A stretch of DNA of 64,000 bases from Hypoxylon rubiginosum. Taxonomy: Eukaryota; Ascomycota; Sordariomycetes; Xylariales; Hypoxylaceae. The stretch is from the NCBI GenBank assembly GCA_902806565.1, contig CADCXA010000015.1, positions 62,001-126,000 of the forward strand, written 5' to 3'. Each line of letters starts with the position of its first letter. Position 1 is the first letter of the stretch. A program made the position numbers and the translations under genes. The notes under the pieces were generated by a model. That model was not told the origin of the DNA, did no database searches, and saw nothing but the letters and a program-made list of their open reading frames with translations. This document shows, piece after piece, positions 51,559 through 62,041 of this stretch.

Positions 51559-53975
51559 ATGCCTCCGATAACCCGTACACGAGTTGCTAACGCCTGCGAT
51601 ATATGTAAACAACGCAAAGGTACCTAGAAAAAGGGATACATTCCCTCTCCTAGGTGATAATCTCTATGTACCTAGGTAGTATTTTTGGTTAGCTAATTGC
51701 GTCGCAGTCAAATGTGATGGGAATTTGCCTTGTAGCTATTGTAAAACCCGGCGGGGCAGCTTGACCTGTCACTTTTCTCCCGCAACCCGTCGTCGAGCAA
51801 GGAGACCGCATTTGCCTTCTCCTGGGCCCTCTACAGCCCAGCAGTCATCCGTCCCGTCGTCTGCCAGGCCGGAGGCGTCACCTGGCATTGAAGGTAGCCC
51901 GCTCCACTCGGTTGGATGCCCTCCCATATCGGATAACCTCACCCACACCCACGGGAGTGATGTCTCTGCAGAAGAGGAAGCAGACGTGCCTCGAGAGGCA
52001 CGCTTATTGTGCGACGCGCGGGGTAAATCAGGTGCGGAGAGAGACCTCGCCTCGTCGATGTTTCTAGCGAACGATACAACTAATACTCCTTTGTCGCAGT
52101 ATTCATCGGCGATTGCGCACCGCTCTCCCTCTTCCAGACGGTGCGCCAAATCGTAACATCTCGGGTGGACCCGAATGCTTTCACGCCCCAGACCAGTCGG
52201 GTTTCGATGTTAGAGAATTCAACTTCGAGCCCGTTGATTTCGGTCACCAGCAAGGAGCCGTATTTAAATCCTGCCAGTACCGAACGGCTCGTGTCCATCT
52301 TTATTTCAGTGGTAACCTAGCTCCAGTCCGAACTTGTCTTCGCGCCGGTGTACATTCTTCTCTGACCCCTATTGCAGACGTCCGGGCTGGTTGACCTTTT
52401 CGACAGCGCTCGCCTCTCGGATGACATATCCGCCTGGCTTGCCAACGAAGATGCGCCTAAGGATGCGTCCTCTGCCGTCAATTACCTGGTAATTGCTATT
52501 GGGTCTCAGTCCGCTGGTGAGGGATCCGCCGATGAATATTTTCAATACGGAAAGACCCTGGCATTGTCCTGTCTCGGCGGCGACCTGGGAATCGAAACGG
52601 TTCAGGCCTTTGCCCTCGTCACCTTGTATATGCTTCGTGCATGCCAAATCAACGGCTCGTTTCTCTTTTTCGGGATCGCCGCGCGTGCTGCGTATTCAAT
52701 TGGTCTACACAGAACAGAGGTTAATTCTCGATTTGGCGCGGAGGTACACGCTCAAAGGTGCGATTCTTGTTGTGAGTGAAGAGGACTAGTGTTAAAAGTG
52801 ACTAGGGACCGTCTTTGGAAGAGCTTGCGAGTCCTCGATCTATTCCTGAGTATATCCATGGGCCGACCGCCAGCGTTAGGAGATATAGACTGCACAGTTC
52901 CATGTCGAGCCTCAGACGCCGACGGACACGAGAAATTTGACCTGCTGAACGCGTCGGTACAGATATTATCAATTGCTGAGGAGATCGTACTTCAGGTGTA
53001 CTCTAGGAGAAAGATCTCACTCCCGCTTACCGAAGGAATCTCGCGCCAACTTCGAGACTGGTCAAGCAGATGGCTTTCTCGCCTAAAACGAATCGTTGCA
53101 AGCCCAAATCGAGAAGACGGAGCCGAGGTCATCGGGGCGTGCCAGGCCATGTCGTCCTACTATTACGCCGTTATGCTGGTAGCGAGACCCTTCCTCATGT
53201 ACGAGTTATCTAAACGGCTTCCGGATAGTACCACGACGGTCGATACACCCAGTGGCGGCAGCGATAATTCAGGGAGGGCAAAACTCGCAAATGCGTGTAT
53301 CGATGCAGCTTGTCTCATGGCAGAATCGGTATTGGACTTGGTGAATCGGGGACTTTTGGACAGGCGCATGCCGTTGATAGTGTGAGTTGACCTCATCGGT
53401 GTCTTCCACCTTCTGCTGACTGACTGCATAGTTCCTGGCTATTTGCGTCATCCTTAGTACTTGGAGTTGGCCTCCTGGGGAAATTCGGTCGCATCCTCGA
53501 GAAGTACGCGCACATGTCTATCGCCGCCCTCGAATACTTTGCGAGGGATGATACACATGCCATGCAATACTCGCTTATTGCCAAATCGTTACTATCGAGC
53601 GCGTTGAAGTACCTCCAAAGAAGAGATGTCGACGAACGTCTTCAAATCACAAAGAGTTCATCCCAGCTATTCGGACTCATACCTCCACCACGAGAAGACT
53701 TGGCGCCCGACGATACTTATGAACCGAGGACGATAGCCTCAGATCTCTTAGAAACTGATGTACCGCAGAATTCATCAGCTCACGAACTACTTGCCTCTCC
53801 CTTCCACGATATCGACCCTGCTCTCCTATCATTAGGCTGTTCGCTTGATTCTGCATCGGGTACTTCATTTTCAGGCAGAGACCAGCAGGATCAAACCGAT
53901 CACGTTTTCGGGGCTCTCAACTTGTTCCCCCTACTGGATGGGAACGGTCACATTGATCTTACGCATTACCTCTAG
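51559..53975 (+). CDS. Zn2Cys6 fungal transcription factor with fungal_trans-type domain, 695 aa, 6 exons
   Basis: Exons 51559-51619, 51708-52022, 52100-52311, 52378-52757, 52806-53381 and 53432-53975 join to 695 codons. The DNA-binding cluster lies at residues 13-41 (C13, C16, C23, C29, C32, C41; CX2CX6CX5CX2CX8C) and is interrupted by the first intron. A Ser/Pro-rich linker follows, then VFIGDCAPLSFLQTVRQIV, a block typical of this regulator class. The middle homology region (PF04082-type) includes AFALVTLYMLRACQINGSF, GIAARAAYSIGLHR and RDRLWKSLRVLDLFLSISMGRPPAL. Each splice choice restores such a block; the second intron (52023-52099) is the least certain. It is nuclear and likely controls neighbours or itself. 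Its target pathway is not readable, but its place between the dioxygenase and the P450 suggests a cluster-specific regulator. Confidence 0.88.
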
Positions 53976-56052
53976 CCTCCCATTGTTTGGGTCATACTAG
54001 CACTTCCTGTTTTGGGGAAATAGAAAAGGCGAGAGAGGCTACGGGTATGTCAAATCAAGCACGGTCTACCTAATGTGAAGAAGCCGGCCGATTCATACAT
54101 GGGACTCTGCCGTATTCGGTTTTCTTCGATTCAGATCCTGCATAGATGCCTCTCATGGACGCACTAGACACAACCTGGACACTGCTATTTTCAGTGGCCC
54201 ATTACAAATGGATCGTGTTCCTACCTCACTATTACTGCCTATCACCATTGCCGTTCTTCTACATTCTCCGTATGAAGATAATCATAATTCCTTTCGCGCG
54301 GATTTAGCATGTGAGCCACTTTTTCTGGTCGAATAGAGGCTCTTCCACCTAGACTAGGGTAATCGGTGCGACTATATGATAGCTCTAGACCCTTCCACGT
54401 CTAGCTTATACCTACTTCGATCGCGGATCTTCGAGATAATAGCCAGGCTAGACGAATGCAGCAACCGTAAGCTTAAATGACCCACAGGCGGTAGCAAACG
54501 ATTTAGCCAATGATGTTATCACAGTTACATAGAGGCAATTGTCTCAGGTCAAGGTAAACTGCAAGCAAAATCCTTCAACACTTGGCACAGCGCACAGCGC
54601 CACAGCGGTCCGTCCCGTCACTAATACTCATAGTACGGAATAGTAGCATTCGCATTTAGAGAAAAGGTCTTGCCTCATTACCCTCTAGTCCGTTAAGAAA
54701 TCGTCGACCGGTCATTATCCTTCTCCTTTAGGACCTTCGTGTCGCCACTGGTTAGCCTTCAGCCATATCTTAGGAGGTAGGTAGTCGTGCCATGTCAGAC
54801 AGGAGACAACCGGATCAAATTCTCGGCGATATAGACTAGCTCGCCGGTGAAGATACGTCCAAACAAGAATTTTACTCGATTTCATAGAAACAAGATTGCC
54901 GAGAACGAATGCCTTGAGCGGCCATCCCACTAAGAATACTACCTCCTAGCAGAACGCCGATTATCTACATGACGGGAGTGGCGCATATTATATCAGCAGA
55001 TAGTATCAAGCAGCGTCCAGTCATGCAGGGATCGCAAAGAAGGCTGCTAGGGTGACTCTCATCAGACGCGGGGGGCATCCCATATCGTAACCTCTTATAG
55101 AGGACCCCTGTGTCCAATACCGCCCAACTACCAAGCCTATGGACACGACATGCGATAGGGCTAACGTTGGACCGCCCAGTGCCTTCATGAGATGCTTCGA
55201 TATGACTTGCTAGCATTCAATGGAGATCCTACTCAGTTTCGGAGACGAGGTGGTTGTCGATCGGGAGGCTTTCCGATGTGTGAAGGTTACACAATTTATC
55301 CGGACCAGGTTTTCCTGGCCGAAAATACCGGAAGCGACATGTGCTCACGATGCGTGGGGCTATTGGGCTGGCGGACGACGTCCTATACTGCTGACATCGC
55401 CGATGTATACCACGAAAGGGTTATGTTACATTAGAAGAGCCATCGTTACGTTCGGTGTTGCAGGGACAGCTGCGCCTCGGAGTTAGTATAACTACCTACC
55501 CTGGTAGCCTCTGCTGTGGGTTCTCCTATATCTGTATTACACCCATGTCCGCTTTTGCCCACTTCACCTCACCTCACCTCCCTTCCCCTATTTGACTTAG
55601 ACGTGTAACCATATCTGTGGCTATCTAGGACTTTCTCATATAATTCGACAGCCTCCCTTCGCAAAAGCGGTCGGCACTTTTTCCGCCCCTCCCAGAAATT
55701 AGATAAGGTAGAGTAAGCTCTGGCTAGATCCTACGGGGCCCCTTCTAGCCGAGTGATCTTTGAGACTGACCCCTTAAACCAAGAGTGCGACAGACGCTAC
55801 TAGCAACTGCCGACATGCATTCCTCACGCGGTAGAGCACTATACTGCATCTTCGCCAGTATACTACCCGGACCCAAATTACTGCAGGGGCTTATAGGGGG
55901 GTATCTGTGAATCCCTGGTGCGTGTATAGGCGCTCCACCACGAGAAGTATATCTATCTTACACGTAGCGTAGACTCAATGGGTATCTAAAGAAGCCACAA
56001 CATTGTCATCCGTCCTTGTCCTGGCTGCGCATTTCATCATATCGCCGCCACG
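53976..56052. other. 2.1-kb intergenic region
   Basis: It contains the regulator's 3' flank and the P450 promoter, with a TCACCTCACC run near 55564. Open frames here are short and unsupported. Confidence 0.55.
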
Positions 56053-57885
56053 ATGATTGCAGGCTCCTTCGTTGAGTTGCTATTGCGCCAGTGGCCACTA
56101 GCCTTAGTGGTAGCAGCTGTTCTATATCTCACTCGGAACTACTTCAATAGGGGGCTGAACAAGTATCCCGGGCCGCTTCCGGCGCAACTCACAGATTGGT
56201 TCAGGTTCTATAAGGTCTGGAAGAGGCGACCTGAGCAGTGGCACATTAAAATCCACGAGAAATATGGCGACGTCGTGCGGCTAGGACCTAACTCCTTATC
56301 CTTTGGAAACCCGAATGCCATCAAGGTCATTTACGGTCTCGGGAAAGGATTCACCAAGGTACGTCTATACGCATTTTCTCTTGCAGACACTCTTAGAGGA
56401 ATACGAGCTGATAATTCCAACAATTAGTCGGATTTCTACCCCGTTCAAATGGCAACGTCAAAGGGAATTCGCCTCCCAACCTTGTTTAGTACCCAATCCG
56501 AGCATTTCCACTCGCAGCTGAAGCGGAGCGTGAACCACGCCTTCAGCATGTCTAGTCAGATGCAGTACGAGCCGTTCTTTGATTCGACGAACGAGGTATT
56601 CTTGGACCAGACGGATAAGAGATTCGCGTCTACCGGCGACGTGTGCAACTTCTACCGCTGGCTGCAGTTCTATACGTTCGACGTAATCGGAGACATGGTG
56701 TACTCCAAGAGGCACGGGTTCCTGGAGACCAACGTAGACGTTGACGACATTGTACGCGACAATGCGAGGCTCTTCGACTACGCTGCTCTGGTATAAACCC
56801 CCTTTTCTTACCAATCTAGCTTGAGAACCAACATGGCTGACGATCTGGGGTAGATTGGGCAAATCCCTTTTCTCGACAAGCTCTGGAACAAGAATCCCAT
56901 CCGGCTATGGGCCGCTAAGCACGGCATCGGTGAGGCGACGTTCGGTGTTGCGAGATTCGCAAAGGCGCGTCTCGCCGAACGTCATCCCTCCGGCACCACA
57001 TCATTTTCCAAGGAGAACTTCGCTTGGGAGCAGACCAAGGACACCCCAGCCGATTTACTCTCTCGATTCATTGACGCGAAACTTGAGCGCCCCGACTTCT
57101 TTAACGACCAGCTTGTCATGACCATGTGCGTCTCGATGGCATTCGCCGGATCGGAGCCCGCCGCCGTCTCGCTCAGCGGCGTATTCGCCTCGCTCCTCAG
57201 GCATCCGGAATCCATGAAGAAGCTGATGGAGGAGCTGGACGACAAGTGCAGGGCTGGCCACTTCAAGGACAACCGGCTCGGCCTCGTTACCTGGGCCGAG
57301 AGCCAGGACCTGCCCTTCCTCGACGCGTGCATCAACGAGGCCTTCCGTATCCACCCGGCTCCAGGCCTGCCGTTCGAGCGAGTCGTGCCGTCCGAGGGCG
57401 TCGAGATTTGTGGAGATTTCGTCAAGGGTGGCACCATTGTCGGATGCAACGCCTGGGTCATCCACCGACGCACCGAGGTCTTTGGCGACGACGTCGAGGT
57501 CTACCGGCCGGAGCGCTGGCTCGTAGACGAGACGAAGGACAGAGAACAGGAACTGGCACGGATACGGCGTATGAAAAACACGCTGATGCAGTTTGGCATG
57601 GGCCCGAGAGTGTGCCTCGGCAAGCACATCGGCTTGATGGAGATGTACAAGTTGATTCCCAGTGTTCTGAGGAGGTTTGAGGTGAGTACAGGATGCAGCA
57701 GTTTAACCCTACCCTCATCGCTTTTCCGCCGTTGTCATTATTATTAGGTACTAATGCTTTCAATACAGCTTCAACTAGAAGACTCGTCCAGGATACCTAG
57801 ATTCTGGAATGGCTGGTTCGTCAGGCCCGTCGAATTCCGAGTGAAATTCCAGAAGAGAGAGCTCGTCCAGCCGCTTCTCGTATAG
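56053..57885 (+). CDS. Cytochrome P450, pisatin-demethylase-like (CYP57-type) monooxygenase, 537 aa
   Basis: Exons 56053-56358, 56428-56790, 56854-57681 and 57769-57885 give 537 aa. An N-terminal membrane anchor (about residues 12-28) precedes the proline hinge YPGPLPAQ, then the P450 fold: EAFRIHPAPGLPFERVV with ExxR at 385-388, YRPERWL, and haem-binding FGMGPRVCLGKH with the ligand C477. The overall pattern (KYPGP, SDFYPVQ, PTLFSTQ..H..LKR) matches the pisatin demethylase-like P450 group of ascomycetes, which oxidises phenolic or secondary metabolites at the ER membrane. In the I helix the oxygen-activation motif reads AGSEP (321-325) instead of AGx(D/E)T, so the conserved Thr is replaced by Pro. 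It follows the Zn2Cys6 regulator and precedes the TIM-barrel gene on the same strand. Confidence 0.92.
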
Positions 57886-58361
57886 GGCCTACTAGGCATG
57901 CTTAGAGACATAAGTACACTCTAGACGGGGCACGTTTTCTTAGATGTTGTCATCGAAGTAGGATAGAATATCGAACATCGAACACGATTTTGCTTCAACA
58001 GTATTAATTCGGTATCTAACAAGTGTGCGTAGTTTTAATGAGGGCAACATTATATCTTGGTAGGTTGATGATTGATACATTTGAACCTAAGGCTTGAGCA
58101 AATGAAATTATTCACTTTGGCTGTTTTATGGGAAATTTCGATGTTGAAAAGTTCTTAGTACAGCTTTCGCATCAACGTTACGTATGATGTAGGTGATGAA
58201 TAAGTCTGGTGTACTCGTTGACGTCATTAGGACGAAGTTCTAAAAGCACAGTATAAACTACTCTCTTACCTTCCCCCGAACTTACCTGACTCAAGAAAAG
58301 GCCTGATAGTATATCAAGGATCATAAAATCGTTAAAATAAAGCGAACACATCCATTACAAA
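57886..58361. other. Intergenic between the P450 and the TIM-barrel gene
   Basis: 476 bp, AT-rich, presumably the promoter of the downstream gene. No other feature. Confidence 0.5.
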
Positions 58362-59381
58362 ATGCCAATCGAGTACCAGGGCGCCAAAATCCCAACATGT
58401 TACGCGACATGCAGCATTGGGCACAAAGAGTCCCATACTCTCCCCCTGAAACTCAAAGCCATCGCGGATGCCGGTTTTGACGCGATCGAGCTATCGATGC
58501 CCGACATATTAGCATATGGCAAGATGCTCAATGGCCAAGAGCCCGATCCTAAAGACTACGATACCCTTGTCGAGATCGGAAAGTCGGTTAAGGCTCAGGC
58601 GGAAGAGCATAACCTCAAGATCCTGATGCTACAGCCCTTTGCTAACTTCGAGGGATGGCCTAAAGGAAGCAGTGGAAGGAAGGATGCGTTCCAACGTGCA
58701 GAGGGTTGGATGCGTATCATGGAGGCTGTTGGAACCGACATGCTGCAGGTTGGCTCGTCAGATGCACCCGGCATATCATCCTCGTTCGACGACCTAGCTG
58801 GCGATCTAGCCGAGCTGGCAGATCTTTGCGCTGCTAAGGGTCTACGAATAGCATATGAGAACTGGTGCTGGGCCACACACGCCCCGAGCTGGAGGGACGT
58901 CTGGCGTATTGTGGAGAAGGCGAACCGGCCCAATCTGGGGCTGTGCCTTGATACGTTCCAGAGCGGCGGCGGCGAATGGGCGGATCCAACCACGAAGTCT
59001 GGGTTAGTTGAGGGTCTCTCGCGGGATGAGCTCGAAGCCAGATGGAAACAGAGCTTGGCCGAGCTGAGCAGGGTGGTGCCGCCCGAGAAGATTTATCTCT
59101 TACAGATCTCGGATGCTTACAAGATGGAGCCGCCCCTAGAAGCAAAGACTAACGACGATGGGCTACGGCCGAGGGGCCAATGGAGTCATGACTACCGGCC
59201 GCTGCCCTACGACGGTGGCTACCTTCCTGTGCAAGATTTCTTGAAGGCCGTACTTGGGACGGGATTTAGGAGTTGGTTATCGATTGAGGTTTTTGATGGT
59301 AAGGGGCCTGAGAAGTCCTCGGATATGCTCGAATTTAGCAAGAAAGCCATGTCCTCGCTAGAGCGTCTATTGCAGCCATAG
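58362..59381 (+). CDS. 3-Dehydroshikimate-dehydratase-like / sugar-phosphate isomerase-epimerase-type TIM barrel, 339 aa
   Basis: Single exon. It resembles QutC/qa-4 3-dehydroshikimate dehydratase. The shared pattern is CSIGHKESHTLPLKL at the start, LMLQPFANFEGW, YENWCWATHAPSWRDVW (E166), RPNLGLCLDTFQ (D197), ADPTTKSG, a YLLQISDAYKM block, DGGYLPVQDFLKA and LSIEVFD near the end. These are the metal-site acids and barrel strands of AP-endonuclease-2-type barrels. The known family reaction is 3-dehydroshikimate to protocatechuate (quinate catabolism), but related proteins with the same fold are isomerases or dehydratases of unknown substrate, so the exact reaction is uncertain. No signal peptide, so cytosolic. 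No other quinate gene lies in the window; its place beside a P450, a regulator and IDO suggests aromatic or indole metabolism. Confidence 0.8.
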   Translation: MPIEYQGAKIPTCYATCSIGHKESHTLPLKLKAIADAGFDAIELSMPDILAYGKMLNGQEPDPKDYDTLVEIGKSVKAQAEEHNLKILMLQPFANFEGWPKGSSGRKDAFQRAEGWMRIMEAVGTDMLQVGSSDAPGISSSFDDLAGDLAELADLCAAKGLRIAYENWCWATHAPSWRDVWRIVEKANRPNLGLCLDTFQSGGGEWADPTTKSGLVEGLSRDELEARWKQSLAELSRVVPPEKIYLLQISDAYKMEPPLEAKTNDDGLRPRGQWSHDYRPLPYDGGYLPVQDFLKAVLGTGFRSWLSIEVFDGKGPEKSSDMLEFSKKAMSSLERLLQP

Positions 59382-62041
59382 ATCTATTCGGTGACGGGAT
59401 ACTCGAGAGGAGTAGTAGAAGTAGGAACTCTACAGGAAATATTAAGCGGCATTAAGTACCTACCTAAAAATATCAATAAGCGAGAAACTATTTGGCGCGC
59501 ATATAGTCACTGCCTCCTATTAGACAGAAGTCCAAGAGTTCACACAGATTGGTAACCTCGATCTTAAACATCACTGCTCCGCCGTTCGTCTTTCTTCTTC
59601 TTCTTCTTCTCCTCTCTTCTTCTCCTTTTTCTCTTCTTCTTCTTCTTAAGTCTATGATTAAGATACCTGCTTTGTGGGCTGAACACCATGAATTATTCTT
59701 GCAGCCAGTGCGAGAAGACAATCCCGCACAACGCGCCCTTCTGATTTTAGAGAACTTCATGTGTAACCTCAAGCGCCAAGTCTATACACTCTAAAGTCAA
59801 TGGGCAGTGGAACGGGTCGGTTTATGAATCACGATCATAGAGAGCTTAAGTGGGAAGGAGCTCGATAAATACAACATCAACATGCCCCTCACTCCGCCCA
59901 TGACTAAACCCCCGAGATGAACAGAGCGCCTGAGAATTGCGAAAAGCATGGGGCAAAGTGATCGAAGGGCCAGTGCAGGAGAAATGTACATTGTGGCTGA
60001 TGAGAAAAAAGCGATCGAGAACGCTCAGCGGGATATGCGGGCGGCTGAGGTGAAGGCCGATAGGTTATTCTTCCCCAACTCAAACAGCAGTAGCCAACCA
60101 GAAGTTTACCCTCTTAGCTAAGATTATTCCCGACGAGACGGCTAGGGGCCTAGACCTAGAGCCGGACAGCCGGCGTGTGGAAGTTCGTTGGGACTGGCCC
60201 GGTAGAGGCTCTGCTCTCCGACGGCATCCATCACAGATCCTTGGAGCCAACAGGGCAAACCGCGGCCGTATGAGTGACCAGATCGGGCCTGCATCGGAAA
60301 GTAATGTGTGCTCTACGTAATACTAATTATAGGATGCAGTGCAAGTAATGCTGGATGCAAGTCCGGTAGTGGTATGCAGCTTCGGCAGCTCTCGAACGGT
60401 CACAGTTTCTTCCACCAAACATATCTTCGTAGAGTTGATATATCCCCCATCATCCGGTTGGGCGCGCCGAGAGCCCATTCCGGTATCCAACTTGGCCTTA
60501 TTACTGTACCTTAGGTATGTTATGTAACATGTCGCCTTGGGTCTGCTACAAGATACGAAGAGGATGAAGTTGTCGATGTTAGTTCCTGTGCGACGCAAAC
60601 GTTTTCTTTTAGTCCCATCACCGCATTGCAGGTACTTTGCCAACTAACAATGTGTACCATCGCAGAACAAACCGGTGCTAAAATAGCGCAGTCGAAGGTA
60701 CTCCTATAGTACAATACGATAGAGATATAACTGAGAAGGGTAGGATTAAAGAAACCATATAAGAGAGACGAGCTAATAAATACCAACGAGATTCCAGATG
60801 AAATGTATTCTATGGTGGATGGTGGAAATATTTTCAGCCGCCAGGCCACTAATCATCTTAGGCCAGCTGCGGTTCCAGCTGCGTCAAGTGAAAAAGACGA
60901 CAGTGCTATCGAATGGCATCTCCCTTATCTTTTTAGCGGTTTAGATAAAAGCTGGAATGCGGTGGATCACCTATAGCTGATAGGTCAATGCCTGCAAACA
61001 AGGGTCGGAAATTGGATCTGTAAGGCACACAGGGCACATCACATCAGCTTTAGTGATCGACGTCAGGCAGGGACATCTAGAGTTAGCGGGGATGGCTATT
61101 ATCACTGCTGACGAATTCGCCTTATCTCCAATGCTATGTAAGAAAACCCCCAAAACTGTGGAATGGAATGCGTGAAAACTTGTCTTCCGTTGGTTGCTAG
61201 GCAGTTTCCAAGTTTTCGTCCCTCACGTACGTTGCCTACCAGCCACCAGCCTACTACACACAATCCGACCAATTGCCAATGGCACTCGGAGACGATCCGC
61301 GAATCCGGAAGCTCATTTACCTCCGCGAGTGGCAAACCGTTGCACGATGTGCCGTGCAAACCAGCCTAGCACCTAGACAAGCTTCAACGCTGACGCTAAC
61401 AGGCTGAGAGAGGGCCCCGACGAAGGCGTGCTAGCCGGGATTCTTGCAGCGATACGAAGTACGAGTGTTATCAATCATAGCCTCATTTCAAAATGAGAAG
61501 AATATGAAGATTGCCCAGCACCCAGCTGGTTAGCTCCATGGCCGGAAACAGAACATGGCATCTGGCATCGTAAGAAATGCCTATACCTGCCTAGGTATAC
61601 AATAAAGAGGTCATGCTTGGTATGCAATCAGATTCCAAATTACAACGAAGTAGATATTCATGCTCCCAGCTAGGTATTTTCCTGCTAGATTCACACATAT
61701 TATATACGATGCATTGCATAGCCCCCGAACTCCATCTGTGCATCTCTTCATGCTGTACTACTACCCCCCGGCTTTCACCAGCCAACCCTCCCCCTGGTAA
61801 GATCGAGCCCCATCGGTTAAAGTGAGAAGCGTCTCACCTACCTAAATAGGCAACCCAGAAAGAAATTGGGGAATCGGGGAATCGTGCCTGTACGCGGGAG
61901 TTGTGTGCGTATAAGTGCTTGGCTGCTCGTCGTCGTCGCGTCGAGGGGCATGGTGTTGATTACTCACCCCTTTTCCCTCACCTTGTCTTCTTGCGCTCGT
62001 CGAGTAGGTGAAGGCAATTGGTAGTGTATAAATCGGCAGCC
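59382..62041. other. 2.7-kb intergenic region
   Basis: No gene recognised. A pyrimidine microsatellite (TTC-rich) lies at 59589-59647 and CCTAGG occurs near 61590. Confidence 0.55.
59589..59647 (+). repeat. TTC/TTCTCC pyrimidine microsatellite
   Basis: An almost pure C/T run of about 59 bp, TTC-rich. It shows no clear similarity in its flanks to the MITE-like element. Confidence 0.85.

Noticed and set aside
55192..55486. Two overlapping 80-88-codon frames before the P450 gene
   Set aside because: Short, overlapping each other in different phases, no domain.
59540..59660. TTC tract as a third MITE-like copy
   Set aside because: Only the pyrimidine repeat is shared; the GCTGTGCTATTTG terminus and the GTCACCCCG block are absent.
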